Made by a program: the position numbers and the translations under genes
The notes under the pieces: generated by a model
The model's input: the letters and a program-made list of their open reading frames with translations, nothing else
The model's database searches: none
Told to the model about the DNA's origin: nothing
Part shown: positions 22,320 through 33,324 of the stretch, in pieces
How the letters are laid out: the number at the start of each line of letters is the position of its first letter
Position numbering within the stretch: the first letter of the stretch is position 1
Assembly: GCA_023375785.1 (NCBI GenBank)
Contig: SZWC01008545.1
Coordinates: forward strand, 44,700-108,699
Source of the DNA: Penium margaritaceum
Lineage: Eukaryota > Streptophyta > Zygnematophyceae > Desmidiales > Peniaceae
Length of the DNA stretch: 64,000 bases
Direction of reading: 5' to 3'

Positions 22320-23230
22320 ACTGACACATACCTTGTGGGGAAAAGCTTAGAGACATTAGAGAGCACGGTGTCTTTGAACTCATCAATCTCCTGGTGAGAC
22401 GGGAGGTCATCAAGACCAAGTGAATCTTTCAGAAGAAGGTGAAGCCTGATGGCTCATTGGACCGCTCCAAGGCTCGCTCGATGGCCAGTATTTTTTTAAA
22501 TTGAGGATGTCGATTACATTTTCATCATTTCCCTTGTTGGATGTATTACCAAGGCCTGCAGAATCCTGGGCTTCATGGCCCGGTATGACTCAAAGCTCTA
22601 TCAGATGGATGTGAACAATGCATCCCCCATGTAGGGAGATCTACATGGTCGACCCCCCCAGCTTTGAGAATGGCACCATGGTTTGGCGCCTAAGCAAGGT
22701 CTTGTAGAGCTCAACCAATTACCATGGTACTGAAACAATGAGAACACAGGCATCTGACAGTAAGCGGGGTATATCCATAGTGAGGCAGACCAATCCCTCT
22801 TCTTGTGTATGTCACTTGGTCCCTTGACCACCAGCTTGGTCTATGTTGACAACCTTGTAGTGTCCTCTCTATCCTTGGAGGCAATGAAGGAGGCCAAGGA
22901 ATTTTGTAGGCTATATATAGGATAAAGGTCCAATGTCTTTTGTAGTCTTGCTGGGGATGGATATCATTCATGATAAACAAGACGAACACTGCTTCTTGAA
23001 CAAAGCAGTGAATGTGACCCTATACCTACGCATCATTGGCTCACTGGTCTGCGTAGCCATGACCACACATCCTGACATTGCTTTTGCCGTCAGCCTACCT
23101 GCAAAATGCTCACAGTGTCTGCGGATGAGAGCCCTACATTTAGCCTTGCGAGTGCTATGATATGTGGTCTCCACCTTGCACCTAAGGCTCTACTTTCATC
23201 AGCAGTGCTCAATGGAAAGGGGACGAGGGG
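22320..23230 (+). pseudogene. Highly decayed Ty1/copia reverse transcriptase
   Basis: Scattered blocks in several frames follow the copia RT order: Glu-His-Gly-Val-Phe-Glu-Leu-Ile then Lys-Pro-Asp-Gly-Ser-Leu-Asp-Arg-Ser-Lys-Ala-Arg (22350-22480), Tyr-Gln-Met-Asp-Val-Asn-Asn-Ala (about 22596-22622), Val-Tyr-Val-Asp-Asn-Leu-Val (about 22841-22860), Leu-Gly-Met-Asp-Ile-Ile (about 22948) and Ile-Gly-Ser-Leu-Val-Cys followed by Thr-His-Pro-Asp-Ile-Ala-Phe-Ala-Val (23032-23090). Stops and frameshifts are frequent, more so than in C1-C3, so this is an older copy. Confidence 0.65.
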
Positions 23231-23593
23231 GCTGGAGTGAACCAAATACAATGGTCACAACACTCGGGAGAGATTCAGGAGAGGTGTAATTGTGCATATT
23301 GCTCTGAGTGCACAAGTGGCTGTGGATCTTGGGCCGCTTCTCGAAGGAAGCCGCATTAAGACCACAGAAAGGCTGTGTGCGGATGCTCTTGGACACAATG
23401 TCAATCTTCACATGACCTAGTTTTCTGTGGAGCTGGCGTCGGTTCTAAAGCAAGAGCACACTAGCCACAAAATCACGGCCAACATGGACATACTGAGGAG
23501 CGGAGAATGAAGAGGTGCAACAAGAAACACTGTACAGGTCACCTACAACAGAGGCATGTAGCACAATGGCACATGCATCACATACATACACGG
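23231..23593. other. Unassigned DNA, possibly minus-strand copia fragment
   Basis: A 70-codon minus-strand frame (23199-23411) begins near an Arg-Lys-Leu-Gly-His-Val block reminiscent of a pre-integrase region, but there is too little to support a call. Confidence 0.2.
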
Positions 23594-24177
23594 TGGCAGA
23601 GTCCGAAACTTAGTAGTACAGTTTGTTAGTCAGGGACTTAGTGAAAATTCTGAGTGCAGGTGTGCGAACAGGTTTCAAACCACATCAATCCCCATCACCA
23701 AATTCGATGATTAACTCGTCAAAACGCACCCCAAAGGCGCAAGGGGCACCGCCACTATGTGTAGGGACATCTGCACCTCCGGATAGGCATTTTGATGGGT
23801 CCTTGATGTCTGAGGGAGCCTCGGCGGACGACATGGTGCATGCCGCCGACTGAGTGGCTGGATTGGGGTGCCACGCTTTGGCTGATGTAGCGGGAGCTAC
23901 GGTGATCCGAATCACACACGGTTTGGTGCGTTGGGAAGCTTTTGACTAGCCATAGAACTCGTCTACTCATTTTCATGTCCAAAAACTAATGCAATACTCC
24001 GTTATTCCCTTCGCAAAAAATACTCTCTTGCAACTCTGTCCAACTCCCACAAACATAGCATGAGGCAACCAGAAATCTCAGGCTTAGACCCAAAACTCGC
24101 ACCAAAAGTAGCTGTGAACAAGTGAAGACCCTTCAGGCCACGTTGGAACTTCCACCACACAACCACAATTCCTGACA
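23594..24177 (+). repeat. 5'-truncated LTR, copia family C3
   Basis: This aligns with the last ~570 bases of the C3 LTR (38535-39110): shared gtccgaaact, ccgccacta-gtgtaggg, ttttgatgggtccttgatgt, cgggagctacgg, cgttggaact and a terminal tgaca at 24173-24177. It includes the ccttgatg site used by the hAT insertion elsewhere, here uninterrupted. It is not followed by the half-tRNA primer site, so it is a solo or 3' LTR fragment. Confidence 0.8.
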
Positions 24178-25517
24178 ATCAGTTCGATCAACATCATCAA
24201 CCCTAGACTGAGCCACGCACAGTAGTCCCGGCAATGTCATCATCACCACACCTCTATGGAGAAGTGGTATCAACAGCTGAAGAATCTTTGCAATGGTGTA
24301 ATCTTGAGGATCCTGGTCACTTCTGGTTGGTAGGGATGCGGTGATGGTTGCTTTTGTAGCCAGGATCAGACTAGATTGAGGGAAAACGAGTTGGTCTGTG
24401 CGCGTGTTTGGCCTTGAGACAGTGAGTGGTCTGTTCCATTCCTGGGCAGATTGGTGCACTCAGTGTTCCATTGGAATCCTACACAGTGGTAGCAATGAAT
24501 GACTTGTCCACTCTTACCACCTATGCAAGTTCCTCGCCCCTTGCCTCCTCTGCCTTATTGTGCCCCTTCTTCTTCTTTCCCTGGGTGATAGGAATGATCT
24601 GATATTGGGAGGGGGTATCGGAGCCACCACTACCAATACTGTGAGAGCGCAAGACTAGTGAATGTGTGCAGCCTCTGCATCCATCTTTTCCAAGAGGATC
24701 TGCCCATGAAAGCAGCTCTAGGCATTCTGTCAGGATCTCTTGTGTCAAAGTTGGTGAACATGACAGTGTATCCGGAAGGGAGCCCGGTGGGAGGGATTTT
24801 CTGCCTGGACCATCTTAAAAACCAAAATAAAAAATAAAAAATGACAGTGTAATCCATACAAACTCCCAACATGATGGTGGCAAGGACTCCGTATTGCGTT
24901 AGTCCCACTTCTCCCATCCGAGTGTAGAGGCGCATGGCACGCCTTCAATAGTTACCGTCGGACTTGGACAACCCCTTCAATAGGGTGTGGAACTCAGCGA
25001 GATGATGTGACCTGGTCACATGAGTCCCCTCAACAAATAGTATGAATGTCAGCTTCAATCACTACATGTGTTTGCTATCGTATTATTCCCATGGACACCA
25101 AGTAACGACCATTATTTCACCACTGTCAATCCTCTGATTATGCTTCCGTCTATGTGCACTCGGGTGTGCAGGGAGACCAGAGGTGAGACATGATAAAAGC
25201 ACTTATTCAATACTTTCCAGGGATCCAAACTCCCACCACACCAGCGATGTGCGTCCCTCTGATGCATCCCCAGTTTCATGCTCTTTTCCCTCAATGGCCT
25301 CAACAACTTCACTCATTGGCATCGAAGACACTTGATACGAAGTCTGGTCAAGGCCCATCATAAGCAGTGCTCTCATTTGCAACGACCCCCTCCATTTCAT
25401 GGTTGGAGCGCGGTGGAGTCCGTTCGAGGCCCGTGAGTGACCTCCTCCATACTGCCCATGAGTAACCTCCTCCATGTTATGGCTGGATTCTGGTTGATGC
25501 CCATCATGAGCAGTGTG
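24178..25517. other. Unassigned flank of element C2
   Basis: No gene is recognised. 24771-24830 shares about 55 near-identical bases with 45803-45860 (ggagggattttctgcctgg core, then ccatcttaaaaacc). Near 25350-25420 and 25500-25517 the phrase gcccatcat-agcagtg is repeated, and the first copy continues into the sequence found after the C2 3' LTR (41474 onward), so the insertion site lay in a local duplication. Confidence 0.4.
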
Positions 25518-26174
25518 TGTTGAATGTTTTTGTTCCTTGTTCAGTGTTGTAGGACGGATCAAGAATGCTCTGGTCCTTATGGAGATATGACCCCTGGATC
25601 TGTTGTGGTGTGACTCAACTATGCTATGTATCATGTGAGATATAACCTGCAAGTACACCATGTGGGTGAGTGGTTAACTTAGCCATTTCGTTGACATGGC
25701 CAAGTGAGAGGTCATGAGTTTGATCATGGCCCCATGCACATATTGTTTGTTACGGAAGCTTCCAAGAAATAAAGTCCATAGCTTCTTGGAAACTACATGT
25801 TTGGTCTGTCACCTTGACACTAGGATGATGATGTGTCAAGCCCACAGTGGAAGATTATTGGTGATGTGGCTGGAGGTCAAGCCACTTCCCGGGAATGTAC
25901 TTTTGAGTTCTAGGACTGGAGAGACAGCTATAAAAGGACTTGTCTTGCATGCTGATCAATCAACCCTAACCTGATGCTCTCTTGCGTATTGATGACTTGA
26001 GCTTTCCTTGAGATGTAATGCTAAGGCATTAGTACTCTTGAAGGTGAAGTGTATGTCTGATTAAGTTTGGGGTGCATGACACATGTCAACAAAGAAAGAC
26101 AGTGTAAAAACCTTTGTGAGATTTTTTTGGTTTTGTGGCTTCTCTGTCAGAGGTGGTTAGCTCAATAGCTAACA
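25518..26174 (+). repeat. C2 5' LTR
   Basis: It starts tgttgaatg and ends tagctaaca. It contains an in-order TATA-like gctataaaagg at about 25929, also present in the 3' LTR at about 41223, a plausible promoter for the element RNA. Confidence 0.85.
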
Positions 26175-26177
26175 AAA

Positions 26178-26192
26178 CGGTTATAAGCCCAC
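26178..26192 (+). other. C2 primer site, degraded half-tRNA type
   Basis: cggttataagcccac follows the LTR by 3 bases and matches 12 of 15 positions of gggttatgggcccac, the complement of the initiator-Met tRNA anticodon arm. Confidence 0.6.
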
Positions 26193-26494
26193 TCCTCTGG
26201 TTAGAGAAGTTTCACGCACGCAACCGTTAAATTCATAAGTAGTGAGAGCGCCTTTACTCTCATCCAACCTCTCTGTTTGCAAGTCAATCATCGGCCAGAG
26301 GGGAATGCAACACAGCTGCACCTTTCTGCCTTGGGAGCTGACATCAGCCTACATCAGCCTACATCTACTTGCATTGAGCAACGTGAATAAGGCAAGCAGT
26401 TGCCTCTTCTCACCAACAGCCAACAACAGCTTAAAAAACAGGTGCATCGGCATCAACAACAGGTGCAGCAGTTGTAGCAGTTGTAGTTGTAGGG

Positions 26495-26930
26495 ATGGCA
26501 GGGACAGGGGAACCAGAGAACCATTCTCCCATCCTCAAGTTTGATGGAGAGGGGTTTACACTCTGGAAGTGGCAGTTTGAGACCATCATGGACGACAGAG
26601 ACTTGCTAGGATATTTCGACGGAACTATCCCAGCACCAAAAGAGGAGGGTGCTTACCTTGTGACACAGGTTAAGCTCAACAAGAAAGCTCTCGCTGTTCT
26701 TGTGTCCTCCATACAACCCTCTGTCCTTTCACACATCAGCGGCTGTACAGTGGCAGCCATGGCATACGCCCAAATAGGCAAGATGTTTCAGTCCTCCTCA
26801 CTTGCCAACCGTCTCTTCATTCTACAGAACCGCATGCATATACAGCCACCGGGGCTGTTCTACAAAACCGCATGCATATACAGCCACCGGGGCTGTTCAT
26901 TCTTGCCAGTGCACATCCTTCAAGAACCTG
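26495..26930 (+). pseudogene. C2 gag (truncated)
   Basis: The frame begins at ATG 26495 and holds a copia gag N-terminus: Phe-Asp-Gly-Glu-Gly-Phe-x-Leu-Trp-Lys-Trp, then Leu-Asn-Lys-Lys-Ala-Leu-Ala-Val-Leu-Val and Ser-Leu-Ala-Asn-Arg-Leu-Phe. These are the counterparts of the C1 and C3 blocks. After residue ~110 a 38-bp unit is tandemly duplicated (about 26820-26895, containing gcatgcatatacagccaccg). The remaining gag, the zinc knuckle and the protease are missing, so sequence passes almost directly into the pre-integrase region. The product cannot form a complete capsid. Confidence 0.75.
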
Positions 26931-26934
26931 TTAC

Positions 26935-28091
26935 ACAGGCGCTTTGGGCACGTGGCTCATCGCACATTGGTTATCATAGAAAAGTAGGAGCTAGTGTGTG
27001 GGATGGATCTAGGTGATGAGGTAGAGGAAGCCGGGATCTTGTGTGAGCCATGCCTTCAAGGCAAGGCAAAGAAGAAATCCTTCAAGGGCAATGGTACGCA
27101 TGCTCTCGCACCCCTTGACCTCATCCACTCTGACGTGTGTGGCCCCTTTCACATATCATCCAATTGAGGCAGCAGATATTTCCTCACATGCATTGAAAAC
27201 AACAGTCCTAAGGTCTGGATGTACTTTCTCAGAAAGAAAATTGAGGTGAAGGAGAATCTACAAGCCTTTGTCGCTATGGTTGAGTGACAGACTGGAAAAG
27301 AAGGTGAAGGCATTCAGGACAGACAATGGGAGAGAGTACGAAGCTTGCAGGGAGTGGCTCAAGACACAAGGCATTGAACACCAGAAAGCTACTCCCTACT
27401 CACCTCAAAGCAATGGCGTTGCAAAGAGGATTAACCAGACCCTCCTGGACATGACAAAGTACATGCTCTTTGAAGCCAAGCTGCTGCCTAGGTTCTGGGC
27501 TAAAGTAGCACACACGGCTACCTATCTTGCGAACCTCACAGCTGAAGTAGCTCCACGAAGGAGAGGCAAGGAGAAGCAGACACAACAGCTGAAGACGCCT
27601 CAAGAAGCATGGCCAAGCAAGAAGCCGGATGCCTCCCATCTCAAGATGTTTCATTGCATTGGCTTTGCCAAAGTCCAGGCCAGTGAGGGTCCTGGAAATC
27701 TTGATGCAAGAGCACGGAAGTGTATTTTCATCAGCTATGACACCGCGCATAGAGCTATAGACTATGGGACCAAGGAGCTAAGAAGGTCATCCACGGCAAA
27801 GACGTGGATTTCCACAAAAGTTTTGTGAGTAATGGAGAGTTTTTGGAACTTAAGAACACTCCAAAACAGAAAGAGTGGCTCATACTTCTCGAGGATGGAG
27901 ACGAACCACCAGCGCAATGGCATGGGCTGGATCCTACAACAGGGAGAGAAGCTGATGAAGATGACTCGGAGGATTCAGACCCCAAGTCCGACGAATCTGA
28001 TCCTCCAGACCGTGAGGAGGATGCCTTTCCCATCATCAATGAAAAAATAGGCCTCCAGCCTCTACATCAACAGCAATAGCCAGGAGGTCCC
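26935..28091 (+). pseudogene. C2 integrase
   Basis: Integrase inserts element cDNA into the chromosome. Visible in order: a His-Arg-Arg-Phe-Gly-His motif (about 26936) and Cys-Glu-Pro-Cys (27048) forming the HHCC zinc site; His-Ser-Asp-Val-Cys-Gly-Pro-Phe with the first catalytic Asp (about 27127-27150); Arg-Thr-Asp-Asn-Gly-Arg-Glu-Tyr with the second (27316-27340); and Ser-Pro-Gln-Ser-Asn-Gly-Val-Ala-Lys-Arg, where the catalytic Glu expected after Ala reads Lys (about 27403-27432). A TGA lies at 27165, another at about 27286, and the frame shifts near 27290. The tail becomes acidic (Asp/Glu/Ser-rich linker) to 28079, where copia element C3 has inserted. Confidence 0.82.
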
Positions 28092-28096
28092 AAAAG

Positions 28097-28709
28097 TGTT
28101 GAAGATTTGTCCCTCTGCATGCCCAAGTGCGGCGCCGGGAGGCGCCGACGAGCCGCCAGAGAGAGGAAATTCCTCATTGTTGGCTCTGGCGACTCGAGGA
28201 TTCCTCGTATCCTAAAAAGGAGGATTGCCCCTGAAAGTGAACGAGTTGCTGAATGCAGTGGAAGGTGTTTCATCTGATTCAGACAAGTAACGAGGGAGAT
28301 AGAAGCTTCCAAACTTGGGGTGTGCGCGATGGCTCTGGGAGTCGGTCGCGGTTCGACTGGGGGTGGATAATCCACCTGACCGAGTAACAAAAGTCCATCT
28401 GGAGATTTTGCTCCGGAATGACTCCCGAGGCGTCCGTTGAATGATCTGCCGGGTGCCAGTAGTGCAGTTTGTTACTACGGGACAGCCAAATCTCTGGCTC
28501 GGCGTCCGAAACTCAGTGGTATGTTTTGTTACTCGGGGACAGTCAAAATTCTGACTGCAGGTCCGCGAACCGGTTTCCACCCACATCAATCCCCATCACC
28601 AGACTTGATGATTAACTCATCGAAACAGACCCCAAAGGCACAAAGGGCACCGCCACTATGTGTAGGGCCATCTGCACCTCCGGAATGACGTTTTGATGGG
28701 TCCTTGATG
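28097..28709 (+). repeat. C3 5' LTR, left part
   Basis: Matches the start of the 3' LTR but carries an extra ~160 bp (about 28158-28317) missing from the 3' LTR at 38351/38352. The extra segment is also in the solo LTR at 55219, so the 3' LTR has lost it. The part ends in ccttgatg, the hAT target site. Confidence 0.85.
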
Positions 28710-28739
28710 CATAGTTGACCTAGGCCCCTCAAACCGCGG

Positions 28740-28805
28740 CACATCGATGTGCACCGCGGTACATCGATGTGGTGGTTTGGCACATCGGCCACCTCGGCAC
28801 ATCGG
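28740..28805. promoter_or_regulatory. Subterminal repeats, left end of hAT
   Basis: cacatcgatgtg (28740-28751), tacatcgatgtg (28760-28771) and cacatcgg (28781-28788, 28798-28805). Related words occur at the right end at about 33237-33257 and 33291-33298. In hAT elements such subterminal words bind the transposase; that role here is inferred. Confidence 0.55.
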
Positions 28806-29282
28806 TACTTCGGCAGGAGGGGGGGGGAGGGGGGGGGCTACTTGGCCACCATGTGTGAGAACAGACAAGTGTGCATCCTCCTTATTTACAAAGTACACTT
28901 TTTAGTTTATTTATTGCCACCATGCTGCACACATCATTATGTACCATTTGAAGACTTTTCTAATTAGGTAAACATTCATGTATGCATTGCAGTTGCATGC
29001 ATGGAGTGCTGGCTGCTCACTAAACCTCTGACACTCAATGCATTTCTGCACTAGGCTGTGCTAATTGCACCAGCCACCAGAATGGATTCTTAATCCATCC
29101 ACACATTCTAACTACCAACACTGAATCCAATGTCAACAATAAAGTAAACTTGACATGTCATGAGAAACAACATGCATGGAGAGAATGGGAAATGCACGAG
29201 TCTGCAGGGCCATCACTAAGTTTCCTGTCATGTGAACCACATTCAGCAGCACAAGACATCCCCCCCCCCCCCCCCTTGTGCT
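28806..29282. other. hAT 3' non-coding region
   Basis: This lies between the left subterminal repeats and the transposase stop codon. It holds a G-rich run (about 28817-28838) and a poly-C run (about 29260-29276) right at the transposase C-terminus. No other gene is seen. Confidence 0.6.
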
Positions 29283-31891
29283 TCAGCCTGTCACCGACGC
29301 CCCACCCCGAGTCCGCTTGCCGATGGCCTTGCCTCCATCACCAACACCTGCATTGCTGCCCTTAGCCACCTTAGACCTGCTGGAACCTAGAGCTGCTGAT
29401 GCAGCTCCTTTGTGTGCTGCAGCTGCCCTGCTATCTGAAACACCCTTGCTGGCTCCTACAGCCTTTGTGGATGCAGCCTTGCTGGCTGCAGTTGCCTTGC
29501 TAGCTGCTCCTGCTTTGTTGGTGGCTGCCTTGCTGGCTGCTGCTGCTTTTCTGGCAGCTGCTTTGCTAGCATCTGCTTTGCTAGCTGCGGCTGCTTTGCT
29601 GGCTGCTGCTGATTTGATGGCAGCTACTGCTGCTGCTTCTGCTGCTGCTGCTTCTGCTGCTGCTGCTTCTGCTGCTGCCATGGCCGCTTCTCCGTCACCT
29701 TCACCATCCTCCTCCTCTTCCCCTTCCTCCCCTGCCTCCCCTGCCTCCCCTGATTCTTCCTCTCCGTCCCTGTTTGCATCTCCATCACCCTCACCTTCGG
29801 CTTCTCCCACATCCCCGGCCTCACCACCATCCTCCCCTCCACCCTCTCCCGCATCCCCTCCGTCGCCCTCATTCCCATCCTCTCCATCCCCCTCGCCAGG
29901 ACTACCTCCATTGCCTACGTCATCTGCCATGACAGAGACGTCAGCCCATGTGCGAACCTCACGTGCAACGTAAGGGACGTCGTCCTTAGTCACACGTCTG
30001 CCCTTCTGCTGCTGTGGGGCTTCCTGTTGCCCATCACCCTCCTCCTCGTCTTCTCCTTCCATGTATATCTCTTCCTCCTCCTCCATCTCATCATCCTCAC
30101 TGTCATTGACTCCAACTTCTGCACCCCCTTCATCCTCCTCCTCTACATTCTCAAGAATTGCACCGTCATCCTCGCTGTCAGATGGATCAGGCACCAGCCA
30201 GTTGTTGTCTGGCTTGCACCGCTTTGCTGGCTTGTATTGCCGGCGGAGGCGGACGTTGCACCGCATAAGCATCTCCAGCGTTTTCACGCTGAGGCGGTTG
30301 CGACGCGCGGTGTGGATGAGCTCGTGCATCGAGAAGATGCGCTCGCAGTCAGACGACGCGCACGGCTGAGATAGGAGCTTGATGGTGAGCTCACGGAGGG
30401 TGGGGAGGTGGGCAAGGTGGAGACTTGCCCACTCATATGGTGCCAACGTCCCTGCCACCACCTTTGCCACTGCTGCACGGGCCCGGTTACTCAGCCGCTT
30501 GGTGGTGAGGGGAATGATGGTGGTTGTCACACGGCCGAGCTGGAAGGCTTCCAGCTCGTCCTGCAATGCCCCATGCTTTGCCTCCGGCACGAGGGCGTCT
30601 GCCACCTGTGACCATGCCTGCACCATGGAAACATCCCCCCCATGATCATTCCCAAAGTGCGTAGGATGCACACGGCATGCTGCAGCATAGAGAGAGCAGG
30701 CCATGTCAGACTCCCAGCAGGTTTTCAGCCGCTGCATTGTGAACTTCACATGCTGTGCTGCCACCTTTGCCGGCTTCCGTCCGCGCCCCTGTGACAGGCC
30801 CTTCAGTTCTGTCATGCAGTCAAGTAGTCCTTCATAAATTTCACCTGCTGCACCTCCTGGCTTGTCAGCAATGCGCAGCACCTTAACCAGCGGGTTAAGG
30901 AGGTCTCGGAGCTGCCGCACCTGCAGCCAAAACACATGGCGGCGCACAATCTGCCGCACTGCCTTCTTCCTTGCCTTGAACATGCCATCCCGCTGCAATC
31001 CCATGTCAGCCCAGCATGCATGGTTGACAAGCTTGAGTAGGAAAGGCCGCATGTCGATGAGGCGCTGCACCATGGTGTACCGAGTGTCACACCTTGGAAA
31101 AAGCACCCGGCCTCCAGACTGCTGCTTTAGCCACGTGCGTGGCATATCGTTGTTGCGGAAGAAGTTCACCACCTTCTCCACCCGCCCAAGCACCGAGGCA
31201 CCCCACTCCGACTTCATGATGTCTTTCATCACCAAATCAATGTTGTGGGCACAGCAGCCCTGCCACAGCACGTTGGGGAACTTCTCCTTCAAGTCCTCAA
31301 ACGCCCGCTTATTCACCGCCGTGTTGTCACACACGACCAAGATGACATTGCCCACACCCACAGTGACAATGGCCTCTTCAATGGTGTCAGCCACGTGCGA
31401 TGCGTTGCGGACCTTCCCGCTTGCATCTCGGGAAAAAACGTGGCTGGCCCCTTTAGCGTTTACCGCCATTGCGTTGTAGATGGGTCTCTGTTGCTTGTCC
31501 GTCCACTCGTCGACGGCCACAGTTACGCCGTAGATAGGCCAGCCTTGGCGAAGTGGTGCTTCTTCCTCCGTCAGCTTTGCATCGAGCTTGGGTAAGAGGT
31601 CGTTGACGACAGTGGAGCGGCCTGGAAGACGGAAGGAGGAGTTGGTGCGGCGGCCAGAAGAAACGACTTCGTTCACGAGTCCTTCACGGGCAAAGGAGAT
31701 GGGGTATGCACCGGCACACATCAGCTTCACTATCGCCATTTGACAAGCGGCGTTCGCTGCTGCATCACAGTGGGGGCGGACAGAGGTTTGCCTCATCCCA
31801 GCCATCCTGTTCACATCAACAATGTGCACTGCTTCCTGCTGCTGCGCCTGTTGAGCGCGCAAGTCGGCAGCACGCTGAAGCACATCGTGAA

Positions 31892-31937
<46 letters not shown>

Positions 31938-32455
31938 TTCTATGCTTCCAAAGGATGCTGCTGCGACGTTGTCAAGGTACATTTCCATCTCCTCGTCGTG
32001 GCTGGGAAGGCCAGCAGCTTCAAGATCTTCGGCCCGCTGCCGCTGCTCAAAAAGGTTTGCCCATGACACGGGCTTGCTGTTGGTCCCCCAGGAGTCCCCT
32101 AGACCGTTGTAAAGCCGGGGACAGGCCGGCTTTCATGTTGCTGGAGGACGGGGAGCCCTCTCCATGCCGAGAACGTCGCACGCAATGGGAGGCGGGTGTT
32201 CACAGCAGTGGATGTTTCCATTGCTTACACCAAAATGTCCTCTGATGCGGTCACAGGTCCCGCTCAGAGTGACGCCACAGGATCCACAGAAAAACCCTGG
32301 CTTTTTAGACGCTGTTGGGACGGGGCGGCAGTGGCGAGAGAGCGCCAACATCAGCATGTCTCCATGAAGGCGTCCGGCAGGAGGTGGAGAAAATTCGGGC
32401 CGATGGAAGCGTTCGGTTGCCGCTGCTCCTCCTGCTGATGGTAACGTGGAGGACC
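29283..32455 (-). pseudogene. hAT transposase with BED finger, in-frame TGA
   Basis: This protein cuts and joins hAT element ends. The main frame (29283-32069) has 928 codons from a GTG that is probably not a true start. The same frame continues upstream through TGA 32133-32135 into a BED-type finger (Cys-Gly-Ser-Cys, then Arg-Gly-His-Phe and His-Cys-Cys, about 32210-32285) and then the gap. Within the 928 codons: a poly-Gln run of 15 (45-59), the first catalytic Asp in Val-Asp-Glu-Trp-Thr-Asp (187), the second in Val-Cys-Asp-Asn-Thr (248), Cys-Cys-Ala-His (272-275), and the hAT dimerisation domain (about 545-607, with Glu-Arg-Ile-Phe-Ser). An unusual tail follows: acidic Glu/Gly/Asp-rich (about 630-830), then Ala/Lys/Ser-rich like histone H1. 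The TGA may be a mutation (CGA to TGA) or lie in an unrecognised intron. Confidence 0.88.
31886..31940. repeat. CAG/CTG repeat in transposase
   Basis: A gctgct-type trinucleotide run encodes the poly-Gln stretch of the hAT transposase on the minus strand. Confidence 0.9.
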
Positions 32456-33033
32456 NNNNNNNNNNNNNNNNNNNNNNNNNNNNNNNNNNNNNNNNNNNNN
32501 NNNNNNNNNNNNNNNNNNNNNNNNNNNNNNNNNNNNNNNNNNNNNNNNNNNNNNNNNNNNNNNNNNNNNNNNNNNNNNNNNNNNNNNNNNNNNNNNNNNN
32601 NNNNNNNNNNNNNNNNNNNNNNNNNNNNNNNNNNNNNNNNNNNNNNNNNNNNNNNNNNNNNNNNNNNNNNNNNNNNNNNNNNNNNNNNNNNNNNNNNNNN
32701 NNNNNNNNNNNNNNNNNNNNNNNNNNNNNNNNNNNNNNNNNNNNNNNNNNNNNNNNNNNNNNNNNNNNNNNNNNNNNNNNNNNNNNNNNNNNNNNNNNNN
32801 NNNNNNNNNNNNNNNNNNNNNNNNNNNNNNNNNNNNNNNNNNNNNNNNNNNNNNNNNNNNNNNNNNNNNNNNNNNNNNNNNNNNNNNNNNNNNNNNNNNN
32901 NNNNNNNNNNNNNNNNNNNNNNNNNNNNNNNNNNNNNNNNNNNNNNNNNNNNNNNNNNNNNNNNNNNNNNNNNNNNNNNNNNNNNNNNNNNNNNNNNNNN
33001 NNNNNNNNNNNNNNNNNNNNNNNNNNNNNNNNN
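32456..33033. other. Assembly gap (N)
   Basis: 578 N lie inside the hAT element, removing the region upstream of the BED finger. Confidence 0.99.
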
Positions 33034-33305
33034 CTGTGCATGTCCACATTTGAACTTTCAAATATTTCACTAATGTATGGTTTACTGATGGGGTTGAACG
33101 CCACCTCCCGGTCAGTAAACAGGAAAAATTGCGAAGCGAAAGTGTCTCGGTCTCGCGTGTCGGGGGTGTAGGGGGGGGGGAGGGGGGTCAGCCGAGGGTC
33201 GCGCTCGAGCGTTTGGCGGAACTGAGCTCGTCGCTGCACATCGATGCCACATCGCGGTTGACCGCGGTGCCGCTGCCGCAAAACTGGGATCACATCGGAA
33301 CCCGG
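33034..33305. other. hAT 5' subterminal region
   Basis: This lies between the gap and the right terminal inverted repeat. It contains a poly-G run (about 33170-33187) and the right-end copies of the acatcgatg/cacatcgg words. The transposase start should lie in or near the gap. Confidence 0.5.
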
Positions 33306-33324
33306 GGTCAACTATGCCTTGATG

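Larger units (their letters stand above)
28710..33316 (-). mobile_element. Complete hAT DNA transposon
   Basis: It begins catagttgacc (28710-28720) and ends ggtcaactatg (33306-33316), a perfect 11-bp terminal inverted repeat. It is flanked by identical octamers ccttgatg (28702-28709 and 33317-33324), the 8-bp duplication characteristic of hAT. The uninterrupted sequence is present in the other LTR (about 38740) and at about 23800. Subterminal regions carry repeated acatcgatgtg and cacatcgg words on both sides. The minus strand encodes the transposase. An N gap (32456-33033) lies upstream of the transposase. Confidence 0.93.

Noticed and set aside
24263-24275. tggtatcaacagc as a tRNA-iMet primer site
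   Set aside because: It contains an extra base relative to tggtatcagagc and is not preceded by an LTR end, since the C3 LTR fragment ends 86 bases upstream.
29278-29973. 231-codon Ala/Ser/Pro frame opposite the hAT transposase
   Set aside because: Shadow of the repetitive Ala/Lys and Gly/Glu codons of the transposase tail.
31706-32245. Plus-strand frames opposite the transposase N-terminus
   Set aside because: Shadows of the poly-Gln and finger region; no independent motif.
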